Source: Phosphitispora fastidiosa (GTDB taxonomy: Bacteria > Bacillota > Thermincolia > Thermincolales > UBA2595). Taken from it: a stretch of DNA of 64,000 nt. Positions 1 to 7,709 of this stretch are shown in pieces (the first letter of the stretch is position 1; each line of letters opens with the position of its first letter). Location: positions 62,001 to 126,000 of the forward strand of contig NZ_JAHHUL010000004.1 of NCBI RefSeq assembly GCF_019008365.1, read 5' to 3'. Under the pieces are notes generated by a model. That model was not told the origin of the DNA, did no database searches, and saw only the letters and a program-made list of their open reading frames with translations. A program made the translations under genes and the position numbers.

Positions 1-682
1 AAATTATTGCGGCATCAAGTTCTTCAGGAGGAGCCTCACCTGTTTCGCCTGCCCAGACAGCCCCCATGTCAAAGGCAAACTGCTGAGCCTCAAGGTCACC
101 GGAACGGGTAAAGGCATAAACTCTGCGCCCCTGGTAATGGGCCACCTGGGCTACTATATGGGCAGCTGCCCCAAAACCGTAGATGCCAATTTTCTCGGCA
201 TCACCAGCCATTGCCAGGGACCGGTAGCCTATCAACCCGGCACATAAGAGCGGGGCGGCCTGCAAATCCGGATAACCGTTCGGAACCGTGAAACAAAACC
301 GGTAATCTGCTGCCGTATATTCTGCAAAACCTCCATTAAGCTGGTAACCGGTGAACCTGGCATCATCACAGAGGTTTTCACGCCCTGAACGGCAGTAGCG
401 ACACTGATTGCAGCTTGAGCCAAGCCACGGTATTCCCACGCGCTGGCCTTTCTTAAGAGTTCCTGCATTTTTGCCGGTCTCCACAACAGTTCCTATAATT
501 TGGTGGCCGGGGATAAGAGGCAGCACAGGCTGTTTCAGCTCACCGTCAACTATATGCAGATCAGTTCTGCATATCCCGCAGGCATGAACCCTGATAAGCG
601 CCTGATCCGGGCCCGGCACAGGAACTTCAACCTCCGCAGCCCGTAAAGGCCTGCCCGGAGCATCAAGAATCATCGCAAACAC
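1..682 (-). CDS. Zinc-dependent alcohol dehydrogenase, C-terminus beyond window edge
   Basis: Medium-chain zinc alcohol dehydrogenase family, expected to oxidise or reduce an alcohol/aldehyde with NAD(P). About 227 codons are visible, then the frame runs off the left edge. Seen: the catalytic-zinc motif CGICRTDLH (residues 35-43), PGHQIIG (58-64), the structural-zinc cysteine cluster CNQCRYCRSGRENLC (about 90-104) and a Rossmann loop YGFGAAAH (about 173). The usual GHE is GHQ here, a mild variation. The start is GTG at 682 because GGAGG lies at 690-694, about 7 bases upstream. It is divergent from the cyclophilin gene. Substrate is not predictable. Confidence 0.85.
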   Translation of the reverse strand, partial: MFAMILDAPGRPLRAAEVEVPVPGPDQALIRVHACGICRTDLHIVDGELKQPVLPLIPGHQIIGTVVETGKNAGTLKKGQRVGIPWLGSSCNQCRYCRSGRENLCDDARFTGYQLNGGFAEYTAADYRFCFTVPNGYPDLQAAPLLCAGLIGYRSLAMAGDAEKIGIYGFGAAAHIVAQVAHYQGRRVYAFTRSGDLEAQQFAFDMGAVWAGETGEAPPEELDAAII

Positions 683-754
683 TTGTCATCCTCCAAACAT
701 TATTTTGCATCCATACTCTAGCTTTCTACATCAATATATTAATTCCTGTTTGTC

Positions 755-784
755 TTGCATATGAATGCCGAATTTTGGTAAAAT
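755..784 (+). promoter_or_regulatory. Sigma-A promoter of the cyclophilin gene
   Basis: A -35 TTGCAT (755-760) and -10 TAAAAT (779-784) are 18 bases apart. The expected transcription start near 791 is downstream of the ATG at 765, which excludes that ATG as the translation start of the following gene. Confidence 0.6.
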
Positions 785-818
785 AGTGATATCTGATAGT
801 TTAGAGGAGGTGTTAATG

Positions 819-1340
819 ATGGCAGCAAACCCAGTAGTGTCCCTTGAAACAGCAAATGATAAAACAATAAAAATAGAGCTGTTTCCGGAAATAGCCCCTA
901 ACACGGTAAAAAACTTTGTTTCACTGGTGAAAAAAGGATTTTATGACGGGCTTTCGTTCCATCGGGTTATTCCCGGTTTCATGGTTCAAGGCGGCTGTCC
1001 CCAGGGAACCGGAGGGGGCGGTCCCGGTTATTCTATCAAAGGGGAATTTAACTCCAATAAACATGTTAATAATTTAATTCATGAAAGAGGGGTAATTTCC
1101 ATGGCCAGGACCATGGACCCAAACTCTGCAGGTTCACAATTTTTTATCATGGTCCAGGACTCTCCACACCTGGACGGAGAATATGCCGCTTTTGGCAAAG
1201 TCACTGAAGGAATGGATGAAGTTGACAGGGTTGTCAACGCTGATAGGGATTTCCGGGATAAGCCCGTTGCCGACCAACTGATTAAAAAAGCAACTGTGGA
1301 TACCTTTGGCGTGGATTACGGAGAACCGGAAAAGGCATAA
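819..1340 (+). CDS. ppiB: Peptidyl-prolyl cis-trans isomerase, cyclophilin type
   Basis: Cytoplasmic cyclophilin catalysing proline cis-trans isomerisation during protein folding, 173 residues, a normal single-domain length with no signal peptide. Seen: FHRVIPGFMVQGG with the catalytic Arg, and NSAGSQFFIM followed by SPHLDGEYAAFGKV. The tryptophan of eukaryotic cyclophilins is replaced by His, as in many bacterial members. The frame is open further upstream, but AGGAGG at 805-810 selects ATG 816 or 819; 819 gives the better spacing (8). It is a single gene ending in a terminator hairpin and converges on aguB. Confidence 0.92.
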   Translation: MAANPVVSLETANDKTIKIELFPEIAPNTVKNFVSLVKKGFYDGLSFHRVIPGFMVQGGCPQGTGGGGPGYSIKGEFNSNKHVNNLIHERGVISMARTMDPNSAGSQFFIMVQDSPHLDGEYAAFGKVTEGMDEVDRVVNADRDFRDKPVADQLIKKATVDTFGVDYGEPEKA

Positions 1341-1345
1341 CAAAA

Positions 1346-1367
1346 GTGGCAGGAACATACCTGCCAC
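1346..1367. terminator. Terminator hairpin, copy A
   Basis: Eight-base-pair stem GTGGCAGG/CCTGCCAC (1346-1353 with 1360-1367), loop AACATA. On the minus strand it is followed by TTTTG, so this copy suits termination of aguB transcription. The identical 22-bp sequence recurs at 1572-1593. Confidence 0.55.
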
Positions 1368-1377
1368 TCAGGTTATT

Positions 1378-1571
1378 GACAAACCCTATATTTTTTGATT
1401 ATTAAAATGTAACATGGACAGGGGTAGATGAATTCCTCGGGCGGGCTACATCTCCGCCGGCATCCGCTCCCGCTTTGCGGTCGCGGGCCGGACGGACGAC
1501 AGACTCCGCCCTCCGGAACACATCTACCCCTGTCTACAACATTTTTATAGTTCAAAATTTTTGACTTTGTC
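1378..1571. repeat. Foldback (long imperfect inverted repeat) element
   Basis: Non-coding and GC-rich in its centre. It begins with GACAAA (1378-1383) and ends with the complement TTTGTC (1566-1571). Inside, AAAATGT (1404-1410) pairs with 1539-1545, and the 14-mer at 1417-1430 pairs perfectly with 1521-1534. Further imperfect complementarity continues inward to a core around 1470-1480. It sits between two identical copies of one terminator hairpin. No protein-like frame of quality was found. It may be a MITE-like insertion. Confidence 0.6.
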
Positions 1572-1601
1572 GTGGCAGGAACATACCTGCCACCTTTTTT
1601 T
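1572..1601 (+). terminator. Terminator hairpin, copy B with T-run
   Basis: The same 22-bp hairpin as 1346-1367, followed on the plus strand by CTTTTTTT. It suits termination of ppiB transcription. The T-run overlaps the aguB stop codon. Confidence 0.6.
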
Positions 1602-2475
1602 AACAGGAAGGATCGCCGTCAAAAGTAGTAAGCCGCTTATACAGCTCCGGCCTGCGGTCCCGGAAGACACCCCATTCTGTTCTTTCCGCCTCTAGCCGGT
1701 CAAGGTCAAATTCCACTGTTAATACCGTCTCCTCTTCCCGTCCTGCCTCTGCCAGCTTCTGTCCCTGGGGCCCGGCTATAAATGAAGACCCGTAAAAGGT
1801 TATTTCAGAATCCTCCATAATCTCTATCCCCACCCGGTTTGCCGCAGCTACCGGAATCAGGTTGGCTGCCGCGTGACCCAACATACAGGCCTGCCAATGG
1901 TCCTTTGAATCTATGGACCGGTCCATAGGTTCCGAACCAATGGCCGTGGGGTACAACAGGATCTCCGCACCCATAAGAGCCATAACCCGAGCCGCTTCCG
2001 GAAACCACTGGTCCCAGCATATGCCCACACCTATTCGGCCATAGCGGGTCTGCCATACCCGGAAACCGGTATCTCCCGGGCTAAAGTAAAATTTCTCCTG
2101 ATAGCCTGGTCCGTCAGGAATATGGCTTTTCCGGTAAATGCACAGGACTGTGCCGTCAGCATCAATTACCGCAACTGAGTTGAACAGGGCAGTATGCTTC
2201 TTTTCATAGAAACTGACCGGTATCACTGCGCCCAGTTCCCGGGCAACCTCCCGAAACCTTTGCACCGCCTGGTTTTTTTCAGGTTCTGCAGCAAATTTAT
2301 AGTACTCCGGCTTTTGTTTTTGGCAAAAATAAGGTGTTTCCAACAGCTCGGGCAGCAGGATAATCTGAGCTCCCCGGGCTGCCCCCTCCCTGGCTAGCTG
2401 CTCTGCCCTGGCGATATTTTCCCCGGGATTTTCATTACATCTCATCTGTACAGCGGCTACTTTAACATGGCGCAT
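1600..2475 (-). CDS. aguB: N-carbamoylputrescine amidase
   Basis: Nitrilase-superfamily enzyme hydrolysing N-carbamoylputrescine to putrescine, CO2 and ammonia in the cytoplasm. 291 residues, normal for AguB. The Glu-Lys-Cys triad is visible: E43 in LPELLETPYF, K116 in YRKSHIPD and C153 in GICWDQWFPE. The start is ATG 2475, preceded by GGAGGGG; an in-frame TTG at 2490 overlaps that site and is rejected. It is 28 bases downstream of aguA, so the pair is one operon completing the agmatine route to putrescine. Confidence 0.9.
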   Translation of the reverse strand: MRHVKVAAVQMRCNENPGENIARAEQLAREGAARGAQIILLPELLETPYFCQKQKPEYYKFAAEPEKNQAVQRFREVARELGAVIPVSFYEKKHTALFNSVAVIDADGTVLCIYRKSHIPDGPGYQEKFYFSPGDTGFRVWQTRYGRIGVGICWDQWFPEAARVMALMGAEILLYPTAIGSEPMDRSIDSKDHWQACMLGHAAANLIPVAAANRVGIEIMEDSEITFYGSSFIAGPQGQKLAEAGREEETVLTVEFDLDRLEAERTEWGVFRDRRPELYKRLTTFDGDPSC

Positions 2476-2503
2476 TTCTATCCCCTCCAATCAGGATATC
2501 CCT

Positions 2504-3571
2504 TCAGGATGTCGCAGTCGGCTGCCCAGCCGGGCTTCTGGCCAGACTTCCCGCCAGGGGCATCTGCTGGGTAATACAATGGATATTTCCGCCCTCTTTC
2601 ACCAACGGCATACCATCTATAGTGACAAGCTTCCGGCCCGGGAATAAGTCTTTAAAGGTCTGTCGGGCAATTTCATCAGTCTCCCGGGATTGCCCGCCAA
2701 ACAGTGGTAAAATAATCCCACCATTGACAAAATAAAAATTAATATAACTCAAGGTCAGCCGTTTTCCCATATAATATTCCGGAAACGGTTGGGGTATCTG
2801 AACTATTTCAAGCTTTCGCCCCCGGGCATCAACAGCCTTTTGCATAATCCCGAGGTTTTCCCTTGTTATCTCATAATTGGGGTCATTAGGGTCATTACAC
2901 ACCTGTAAGAGCACCACCCCGGGCCGCACAAAGCAGGCGGCATTATCTATATGGCCGTCAGTCTCATCACCGTCAAGACCCCTATTCAGCCATATAACGG
3001 TTTCAATACCCATGTACTGTTTAAGTACATCAGTAATCTCCTCCCTGGTCATTCCCGGGTTCCTGTTAGGGTTTAAGAGACACTCCTGCGTAGTCAGCAG
3101 GGAACCTTCCCCATCAACATGAACCGAACCCCCTTCAAGGACAATAGGTGCATTAAAAGTCTGGATTTGCTCCCTCTCCAGAAGTCTGGGCGGCACAGCG
3201 TCATCCATGTCACAGGGCAGATACCTGCCCCCCCAGGCATTGAATCTCCAATTAATACCGGCAATCTGCCCACTGTTGCTGATTACAAAAGTCGGACCGT
3301 TATCCCTTGCCCAGGAATCATTGTGAGGGATTTCAGCCAGTTCTACCTCTGGCCCGCAAAGCCGTGCAGCCTGGTTCAGATCTTCCGGGTTTACCAGCAT
3401 GGTAACCGGCTCAAACCGGGCAACAGCCCTGGCAGCGTGGGCATATCCCCGACATAATTCATCATAATTATCGGGCCAACACATTGAGGCCCTAACAGGC
3501 CATTCTATAAAAGTTCGACTATGCGCAGCCCACTCCGGAGGCATCCTGAATTGCATTTTTGCCGGGTACAT
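2504..3571 (-). CDS. aguA: Agmatine deiminase
   Basis: Converts agmatine to N-carbamoylputrescine, the first step of the route finished by the adjacent aguB. 355 residues, usual family length. Seen: WARDNGPTF, EGGSVHVDGEG, ETDGHIDN with catalytic Asp/His, and the nucleophilic Cys in GGNIHCITQQMP near residue 330. The start is ATG 3571 with GAGGTG just upstream; an in-frame ATG at 3583 has no ribosome binding site. No arginine decarboxylase gene is visible in the window, so the source of agmatine is unknown. Confidence 0.92.
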   Translation of the reverse strand: MYPAKMQFRMPPEWAAHSRTFIEWPVRASMCWPDNYDELCRGYAHAARAVARFEPVTMLVNPEDLNQAARLCGPEVELAEIPHNDSWARDNGPTFVISNSGQIAGINWRFNAWGGRYLPCDMDDAVPPRLLEREQIQTFNAPIVLEGGSVHVDGEGSLLTTQECLLNPNRNPGMTREEITDVLKQYMGIETVIWLNRGLDGDETDGHIDNAACFVRPGVVLLQVCNDPNDPNYEITRENLGIMQKAVDARGRKLEIVQIPQPFPEYYMGKRLTLSYINFYFVNGGIILPLFGGQSRETDEIARQTFKDLFPGRKLVTIDGMPLVKEGGNIHCITQQMPLAGSLARSPAGQPTATS

Positions 3572-3753
3572 TTTACACCTCATTTAATTATTTTGACATT
3601 GTTATGTTACCCCCTTGTACAGCCTGTGTCAAGTATGGCAAAAGAGGCAAAAGAGCCCGGGATAGAACGTCCCATTTTTACACACCCCAACAAATACCGT
3701 CATATAGTATTATTGAAAAATATTGCAGCACGTTCTGTGTAAAGGTGGTTCAT

Positions 3754-5112
3754 ATGGATACAAAATATAAACTGTTCCGAACAGTGGGAACTGAAAAAGT
3801 CCTCTACCTGCCCTCAAAATTAATAGCTCTTTACAGGCTCATTGAAGGTGATACTATAACACTGCGATGCGGTTCCGCATCTGTAACGGCTAAAGCCAGT
3901 GTCCTGGACTCCCCGAAGTCATCAGAAGTCTCGGAAATCGGACTGTCAGATGCGGTTCTGAGAGCGCTGAATATCCCACACGGCATTTTCATAACTGTTC
4001 AGTCTGACGGATCCCACGAACTGCGGCTAGGTCCCCTTATTGGGGTTCTTACCTTTACCCAACATATACCCTCGCGCCTGGACTATTACTTTAAATATGT
4101 CTTTGCTAAAAAGAATAAAGGGCTGATTTACGTGTTTTCCGGTCAGGATATTGATGTGAGCCGCAGCGCCATCAGAGGTTGTTATTACGACTTCTCTGCA
4201 AAAGCATGGCAACAACGGCTATTCCCATTTCCTGATGCAGTAATGGACCGCTGTTACCCAAGTTCGAAAAAAACCCATGACCTCCTGGCTGCAGTTATGG
4301 GCCCCGGCAAAATATTTAATAATACAACCCGAATCAGTAAAATTAATTTTTTCAAAACCGTCAATAATGACATTTTCCTTAAAAAATATCTGCCGGCAAC
4401 TCAATTATTAAGATATCCCTCAGACCTGAATATTTTCCTTTTAAAATATGGCAGTATTTTCCTGAAACCGGTTGACTCTATGAAGGGTAAAGGAATTGTG
4501 GTGGCAACGCAGCACAAGAATGGCATTGAGTGCAGGTTTAACTCAGCCGGAACAGATACCATCCGAACCGTAGCCTCTTTTGCGGATATCCCGGAAATAC
4601 TTCTGACTGCCGCCGGACGCAAAAGAAAGTATATCATGCAGCAGGCTGTAAAATGTATGGAATACGGTGGCGGCCCGTTTTCCTTCCGCACCTGTCCCAT
4701 GAAGGATGAAAGTAACAGATGGCTTCTGCCGGGAATGGTTGTCATAGGAACAATGGGGAACGGCCATGTAACCAATTATGCCTCAGGTGGGCGGCGCATC
4801 CCTCTTAAGGATCTTTTCAAAATCATCCTGCCCCAGCTTCCCAACTCTAAAGATGAGTTTCTTCAACTGTTGGAAGACATAACCCTGAAAACCGCATCAC
4901 TGCTTGACGATAAATTCGGCCCTTTCGGTGAATTGGGGGTGGATATAATCCTTGACAAACAAGGGCAGCCATGGCTTCTGGAAGCAAACGCCAATCCTGC
5001 CCGAACCCCAGCATTTATCCAGACGGAATACCCTTTATGGCGGAAGCAGGTATATGAATATATCGTGGGTTATGCCAATCACCTGGCCGGTTTTGGCTCC
5101 CGTGACATGTAA
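3754..5112 (+). CDS. YheC/YheD-family ATP-grasp protein
   Basis: 452 residues, similar to the YheC/YheD endospore coat-associated proteins. The N-terminal part (1-110) is a YheC/D-type beta domain. The C-terminal half is ATP-grasp: KPVDSMKGKGIVV is the phosphate-binding strand, and GELGVDIIL followed by LLEANANPAR forms the metal-binding end. The family is presumed to ligate a carboxylate to an amine or phosphate, but the substrate is unknown. The start is ATG 3754 with AAAGGTGG at 3741-3748, although the frame is open upstream. It supports a spore-forming host. Confidence 0.75.
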   Translation: MDTKYKLFRTVGTEKVLYLPSKLIALYRLIEGDTITLRCGSASVTAKASVLDSPKSSEVSEIGLSDAVLRALNIPHGIFITVQSDGSHELRLGPLIGVLTFTQHIPSRLDYYFKYVFAKKNKGLIYVFSGQDIDVSRSAIRGCYYDFSAKAWQQRLFPFPDAVMDRCYPSSKKTHDLLAAVMGPGKIFNNTTRISKINFFKTVNNDIFLKKYLPATQLLRYPSDLNIFLLKYGSIFLKPVDSMKGKGIVVATQHKNGIECRFNSAGTDTIRTVASFADIPEILLTAAGRKRKYIMQQAVKCMEYGGGPFSFRTCPMKDESNRWLLPGMVVIGTMGNGHVTNYASGGRRIPLKDLFKIILPQLPNSKDEFLQLLEDITLKTASLLDDKFGPFGELGVDIILDKQGQPWLLEANANPARTPAFIQTEYPLWRKQVYEYIVGYANHLAGFGSRDM

Positions 5113-5131
5113 ACCGGAATACAAACAAAAT

Positions 5132-5165
5132 CAGGGGCATTTGCACACTAATGCAAATGCCCCTG
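5132..5165. terminator. Bidirectional terminator
   Basis: Perfect 14-bp stem (5132-5145 with 5152-5165) with loop CACTAA. The plus strand is followed by CTGATTTTT and the minus strand by ATTTTGTTT. It serves the convergent YheC/YheD and cold-shock genes. Confidence 0.8.
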
Positions 5166-5178
5166 CTGATTTTTGGCA

Positions 5179-5379
5179 TTATCTTACGAGGACAACATTG
5201 GCTGCCTGGGGACCGCGGTTGCCTTCGACAATATCAAATTCAACATCCTGCCCCTCTTCCAGTGTTTTAAAACCTTCGGTCTGGATAGCAGAGAAGTGAA
5301 CGAAAACGTCTCCTCCTTCGTTGCTCTCAATAAAACCAAACCCTTTCTCCGGATTGAACCACTTTACTTTTCCTTGCAT
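5179..5379 (-). CDS. Cold-shock protein, CspA family
   Basis: 66-residue single cold-shock domain that binds single-stranded RNA/DNA and acts as an RNA chaperone. RNP1 (KGFGFIE) and RNP2 (VFVHFS) are both intact. GGGAGG lies about 9 bases before ATG 5379. The upstream spacer (5380-5595) is AT-rich and could encode the long leader typical of csp genes, but no defined motif was recognised. Confidence 0.93.
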   Translation of the reverse strand: MQGKVKWFNPEKGFGFIESNEGGDVFVHFSAIQTEGFKTLEEGQDVEFDIVEGNRGPQAANVVLVR

Positions 5380-5486
5380 TAATACAGGCCTCCCTTTACC
5401 TTTCAGTTTTTCCTATGCTTATAACTGCTTATAACATCATATAGTATTAACCTAAATGCGCTGAATAATTCTATTTTTTTCTGAAG

Positions 5487-5516
5487 AAATAAAACTTCTT
5501 CAATGAAGTTTTATTT
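5487..5516. repeat. AT-rich inverted repeat in csp upstream spacer
   Basis: A 12-bp perfect stem (5487-5498 with 5505-5516) with loop TTCAAT, between the divergent csp gene and the membrane-protein gene at 5596. It could be a weak terminator, an operator or a leader hairpin. The rest of 5380-5595 shows nothing further that can be named. Confidence 0.4.
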
Positions 5517-5595
5517 ATTAATATTACGGCATCCAGGGAATTAATATTATAAAAGGGTGCGCAATACAAATTAATGGTTTAACGGAGGTTGTCAT

Positions 5596-6177
5596 ATGAT
5601 TAAGGACAAAGTAATCCGAGGGATTCTGGTGGGTCTATTGGCAGATACGGTCAAGCTGGCAGTCAATTATAGTTTATACCTTTTTGGTTTTACCTCAGTT
5701 ATCTTTTGGCAAATTACCGCTGCACGTTTCCTGGTGAAAGAAGATCTGTTTACCCCGTGGGCATATTTGATCGGCGGTGCTGCTGACATCACTGTTTCAG
5801 CCGGACTGGGCATAGTGTTTATTTATATCATCCATTTACTGGGAAACAAGTTCCTGTTCATAAAAGGTATCGGCTTTGGCCTGGCAGTTTGGGTGAGCCT
5901 TTTTGGAACACTGCTGGGACAGTCGGTACAGGGCAAAATTCCGCACAATGCCTCAGCTATCATGGTAACAATGGTTGCCCACTTCTTCTTTGGTCTGGCT
6001 CTGGCGGTTTTCACTCGCCTGTTGGGTTACTCCAAAGAGATAGCCACAGAAAACAGAGAGATGAAAAACAGGGATAACCCAGAACTAAGACGCGGCCTAA
6101 ATTTCCGGCTGGCTTCACTACCGGCAAAGAAACTCCAAAAGAACAGCAGAAAGCTGCGTAAACCGGACAAACCGTAG
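5596..6177 (+). CDS. Membrane protein of unknown function
   Basis: 193 residues, not recognised. It has about four hydrophobic segments (roughly residues 7-30, 55-78, 92-115 and 120-142) and a highly basic C-terminal tail from about residue 150, presumably cytoplasmic. GGAGG lies about 8 bases before ATG 5596. Single gene ending at a bidirectional terminator shared with hcp. No catalytic motif is visible. Confidence 0.6.
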   Translation: MIKDKVIRGILVGLLADTVKLAVNYSLYLFGFTSVIFWQITAARFLVKEDLFTPWAYLIGGAADITVSAGLGIVFIYIIHLLGNKFLFIKGIGFGLAVWVSLFGTLLGQSVQGKIPHNASAIMVTMVAHFFFGLALAVFTRLLGYSKEIATENREMKNRDNPELRRGLNFRLASLPAKKLQKNSRKLRKPDKP

Positions 6178-6188
6178 CAAAATAAAAA

Positions 6189-6228
6189 AACGGCGGTATT
6201 ATCTGACATTTCAGCAGATACCGCCGTT
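6189..6228. terminator. Bidirectional terminator between convergent genes
   Basis: Stem AACGGCGGTAT/ATACCGCCGTT (6189-6199 with 6218-6228), with further pairing inside. A-rich on the left and T-containing on the right, so it can act for the membrane-protein gene and for hcp. Confidence 0.7.
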
Positions 6229-6255
6229 CTTTGCAGAATAGTTTAAACTCTGCTT

Positions 6256-7626
6256 TTATTTGTCACCCAGCATCCGGGCCAGATCAGCTTTGGCATCACC
6301 ACTGATCAACTGCAGCCCAAAAGTTTTCTGAAGAACTTCAACTACTCCCGGTGATAAAAACTCAGGGGCTTTAGGCCCGATAGTAATGTTTTGGACATTC
6401 AAACTCAGAAGGCCAAGCAGAATAGCTACAGCCTTTTGTTCAAACCATGAAAGTACAATACTTAAGGGCAAGTCATTTACCGTACAGTCAAAGGCTTCTG
6501 CCAGAGCCAAAGCAATCTTGGTGGCTGACCCGGAATTATTACACTGGCCCAGGTCTATATAACGGGGGATTTCTGTCCCTTCAATGTTACCATAGTCAAT
6601 ATCATTAAACCTGAACTTGCCGCAGGAGGTGGTTATAATTATACAATCTTTGGGAATTGATAAAGCCAGTTCCCGGAAGTAATCCCTGCCTTTGGTAGGC
6701 GCATCACATCCGGCAACCACAAAAAATCTTCTGATTTTACCGGCCTTAACCGCATCAATAATAAGCGGGGCCATGGGCAGGACACTTTGGTGATGGAATC
6801 CCGTAATCAGAGTCTCCTTAGAATCAATACTTGCCTCAGGAAGTGACAATGCCTTTTCAATCAGCGGGGAAAAATCACGGTCTTTGATCTTCTGAACACC
6901 CTCAACCCCGGCAACCAGGTAAGTAAACATGCGCTCCCCATAGGTCTTATTCTTGACCGGCATCACACAATTAGTGGTTACCAGAATCGCTCCCGGAAAA
7001 TTCTCAAAAACTTCTCTCTGGTCATACCAGGCCTTGCCCACATTACCCTTTAAATGTTTATATCTGTTAAGTTCCGGGTAGCCATGAGCCGGAAGCATTT
7101 CTGAGTGGGTATAAATATTTATCCCTTTGCCTTCAGTCTGCTGCAGCAGTTCTTTTAGTGCCAGCAGGTCATGTCCCGTAACCAGGATACAGTGTCCTTC
7201 AACCTTATTATTGGTCACCTTAACCGGGTTAGGTATACCCAGTTCAGTGGTGTGGGCTTTATCTAAAAGGTCCAGAACTTTAACCGCAGCCGTACCCACC
7301 TTAAGACTCATCTCTATATGCTCCTGGAGGTTAAAGTTAGCATTTGTCAGTGTTAAAAACAGCGCTTCATGAGTTATCGCATTGACATCAGGGTCGTCAT
7401 ACCCCAGTTCCCTGGCATGGACAGCATATGCCGCCACTCCCTTGAGACCAAAGATTATGGTGTCCTGCAAACTCGCCAGGTCAGGGTCTTTCCCACATAC
7501 CCCTAACTGGGTACACCCACCTACAGGAGTATATTCGCACTGGTGACAATGCATTTTCTTTGCTGGGGCTTCCGGTTTGCGCTGGGCTTTTTCGTCACCG
7601 AAAATTTTTTCAAAAAATCCTGCCAC
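6256..7626 (-). CDS. hcp: Hybrid-cluster protein (hydroxylamine reductase type), short form
   Basis: Iron-sulfur protein of nitrosative-stress defence (NO/hydroxylamine reduction in known members). 456 residues, about 100 fewer than typical class I proteins, with a 24-residue charged N-terminal extension. Seen: the N-terminal cluster CHQCEYTPVGGCTQLGVC, then hybrid-cluster ligands in GHDLLALK, HSEMLPAHGYP, TTNCVMP, VAGCDAP, TTSCGKF, LGQCNNSG and WFEQKAV, so all expected ligand positions appear present. The shortness fits the class III form lacking part of the helical domain. The start is GTG 7626 with a weak upstream GGGATGG. It probably has its own promoter. Confidence 0.88.
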   Translation of the reverse strand: MAGFFEKIFGDEKAQRKPEAPAKKMHCHQCEYTPVGGCTQLGVCGKDPDLASLQDTIIFGLKGVAAYAVHARELGYDDPDVNAITHEALFLTLTNANFNLQEHIEMSLKVGTAAVKVLDLLDKAHTTELGIPNPVKVTNNKVEGHCILVTGHDLLALKELLQQTEGKGINIYTHSEMLPAHGYPELNRYKHLKGNVGKAWYDQREVFENFPGAILVTTNCVMPVKNKTYGERMFTYLVAGVEGVQKIKDRDFSPLIEKALSLPEASIDSKETLITGFHHQSVLPMAPLIIDAVKAGKIRRFFVVAGCDAPTKGRDYFRELALSIPKDCIIITTSCGKFRFNDIDYGNIEGTEIPRYIDLGQCNNSGSATKIALALAEAFDCTVNDLPLSIVLSWFEQKAVAILLGLLSLNVQNITIGPKAPEFLSPGVVEVLQKTFGLQLISGDAKADLARMLGDK

Positions 7627-7673
7627 GATAATTACACCATCCCTTGCTTTTTTGTTTTATTATTTTCAAATAA

Positions 7674-7709
7674 CCCAGCAGTTATTATTACAGCCCAGCA
7701 GTTATTATT
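7674..7709. repeat. 16-bp direct repeat, two copies
   Basis: CCCAGCAGTTATTATT occurs at 7674-7689 and 7694-7709. The second copy covers the stop codon of the solute-binding protein gene. Probably a local slippage duplication. Confidence 0.7.

Noticed and set aside
1373-1555. Arg/Pro/Gly-rich frame of about 60 codons between ppiB and aguB
   Set aside because: It is produced by the GC-rich foldback element and has no binding site or recognisable protein pattern.
3559-3753. Upstream extension of the YheC/YheD gene
   Set aside because: It overlaps the divergent aguA start, and ATG 3754 has its own AAAGGTGG site.
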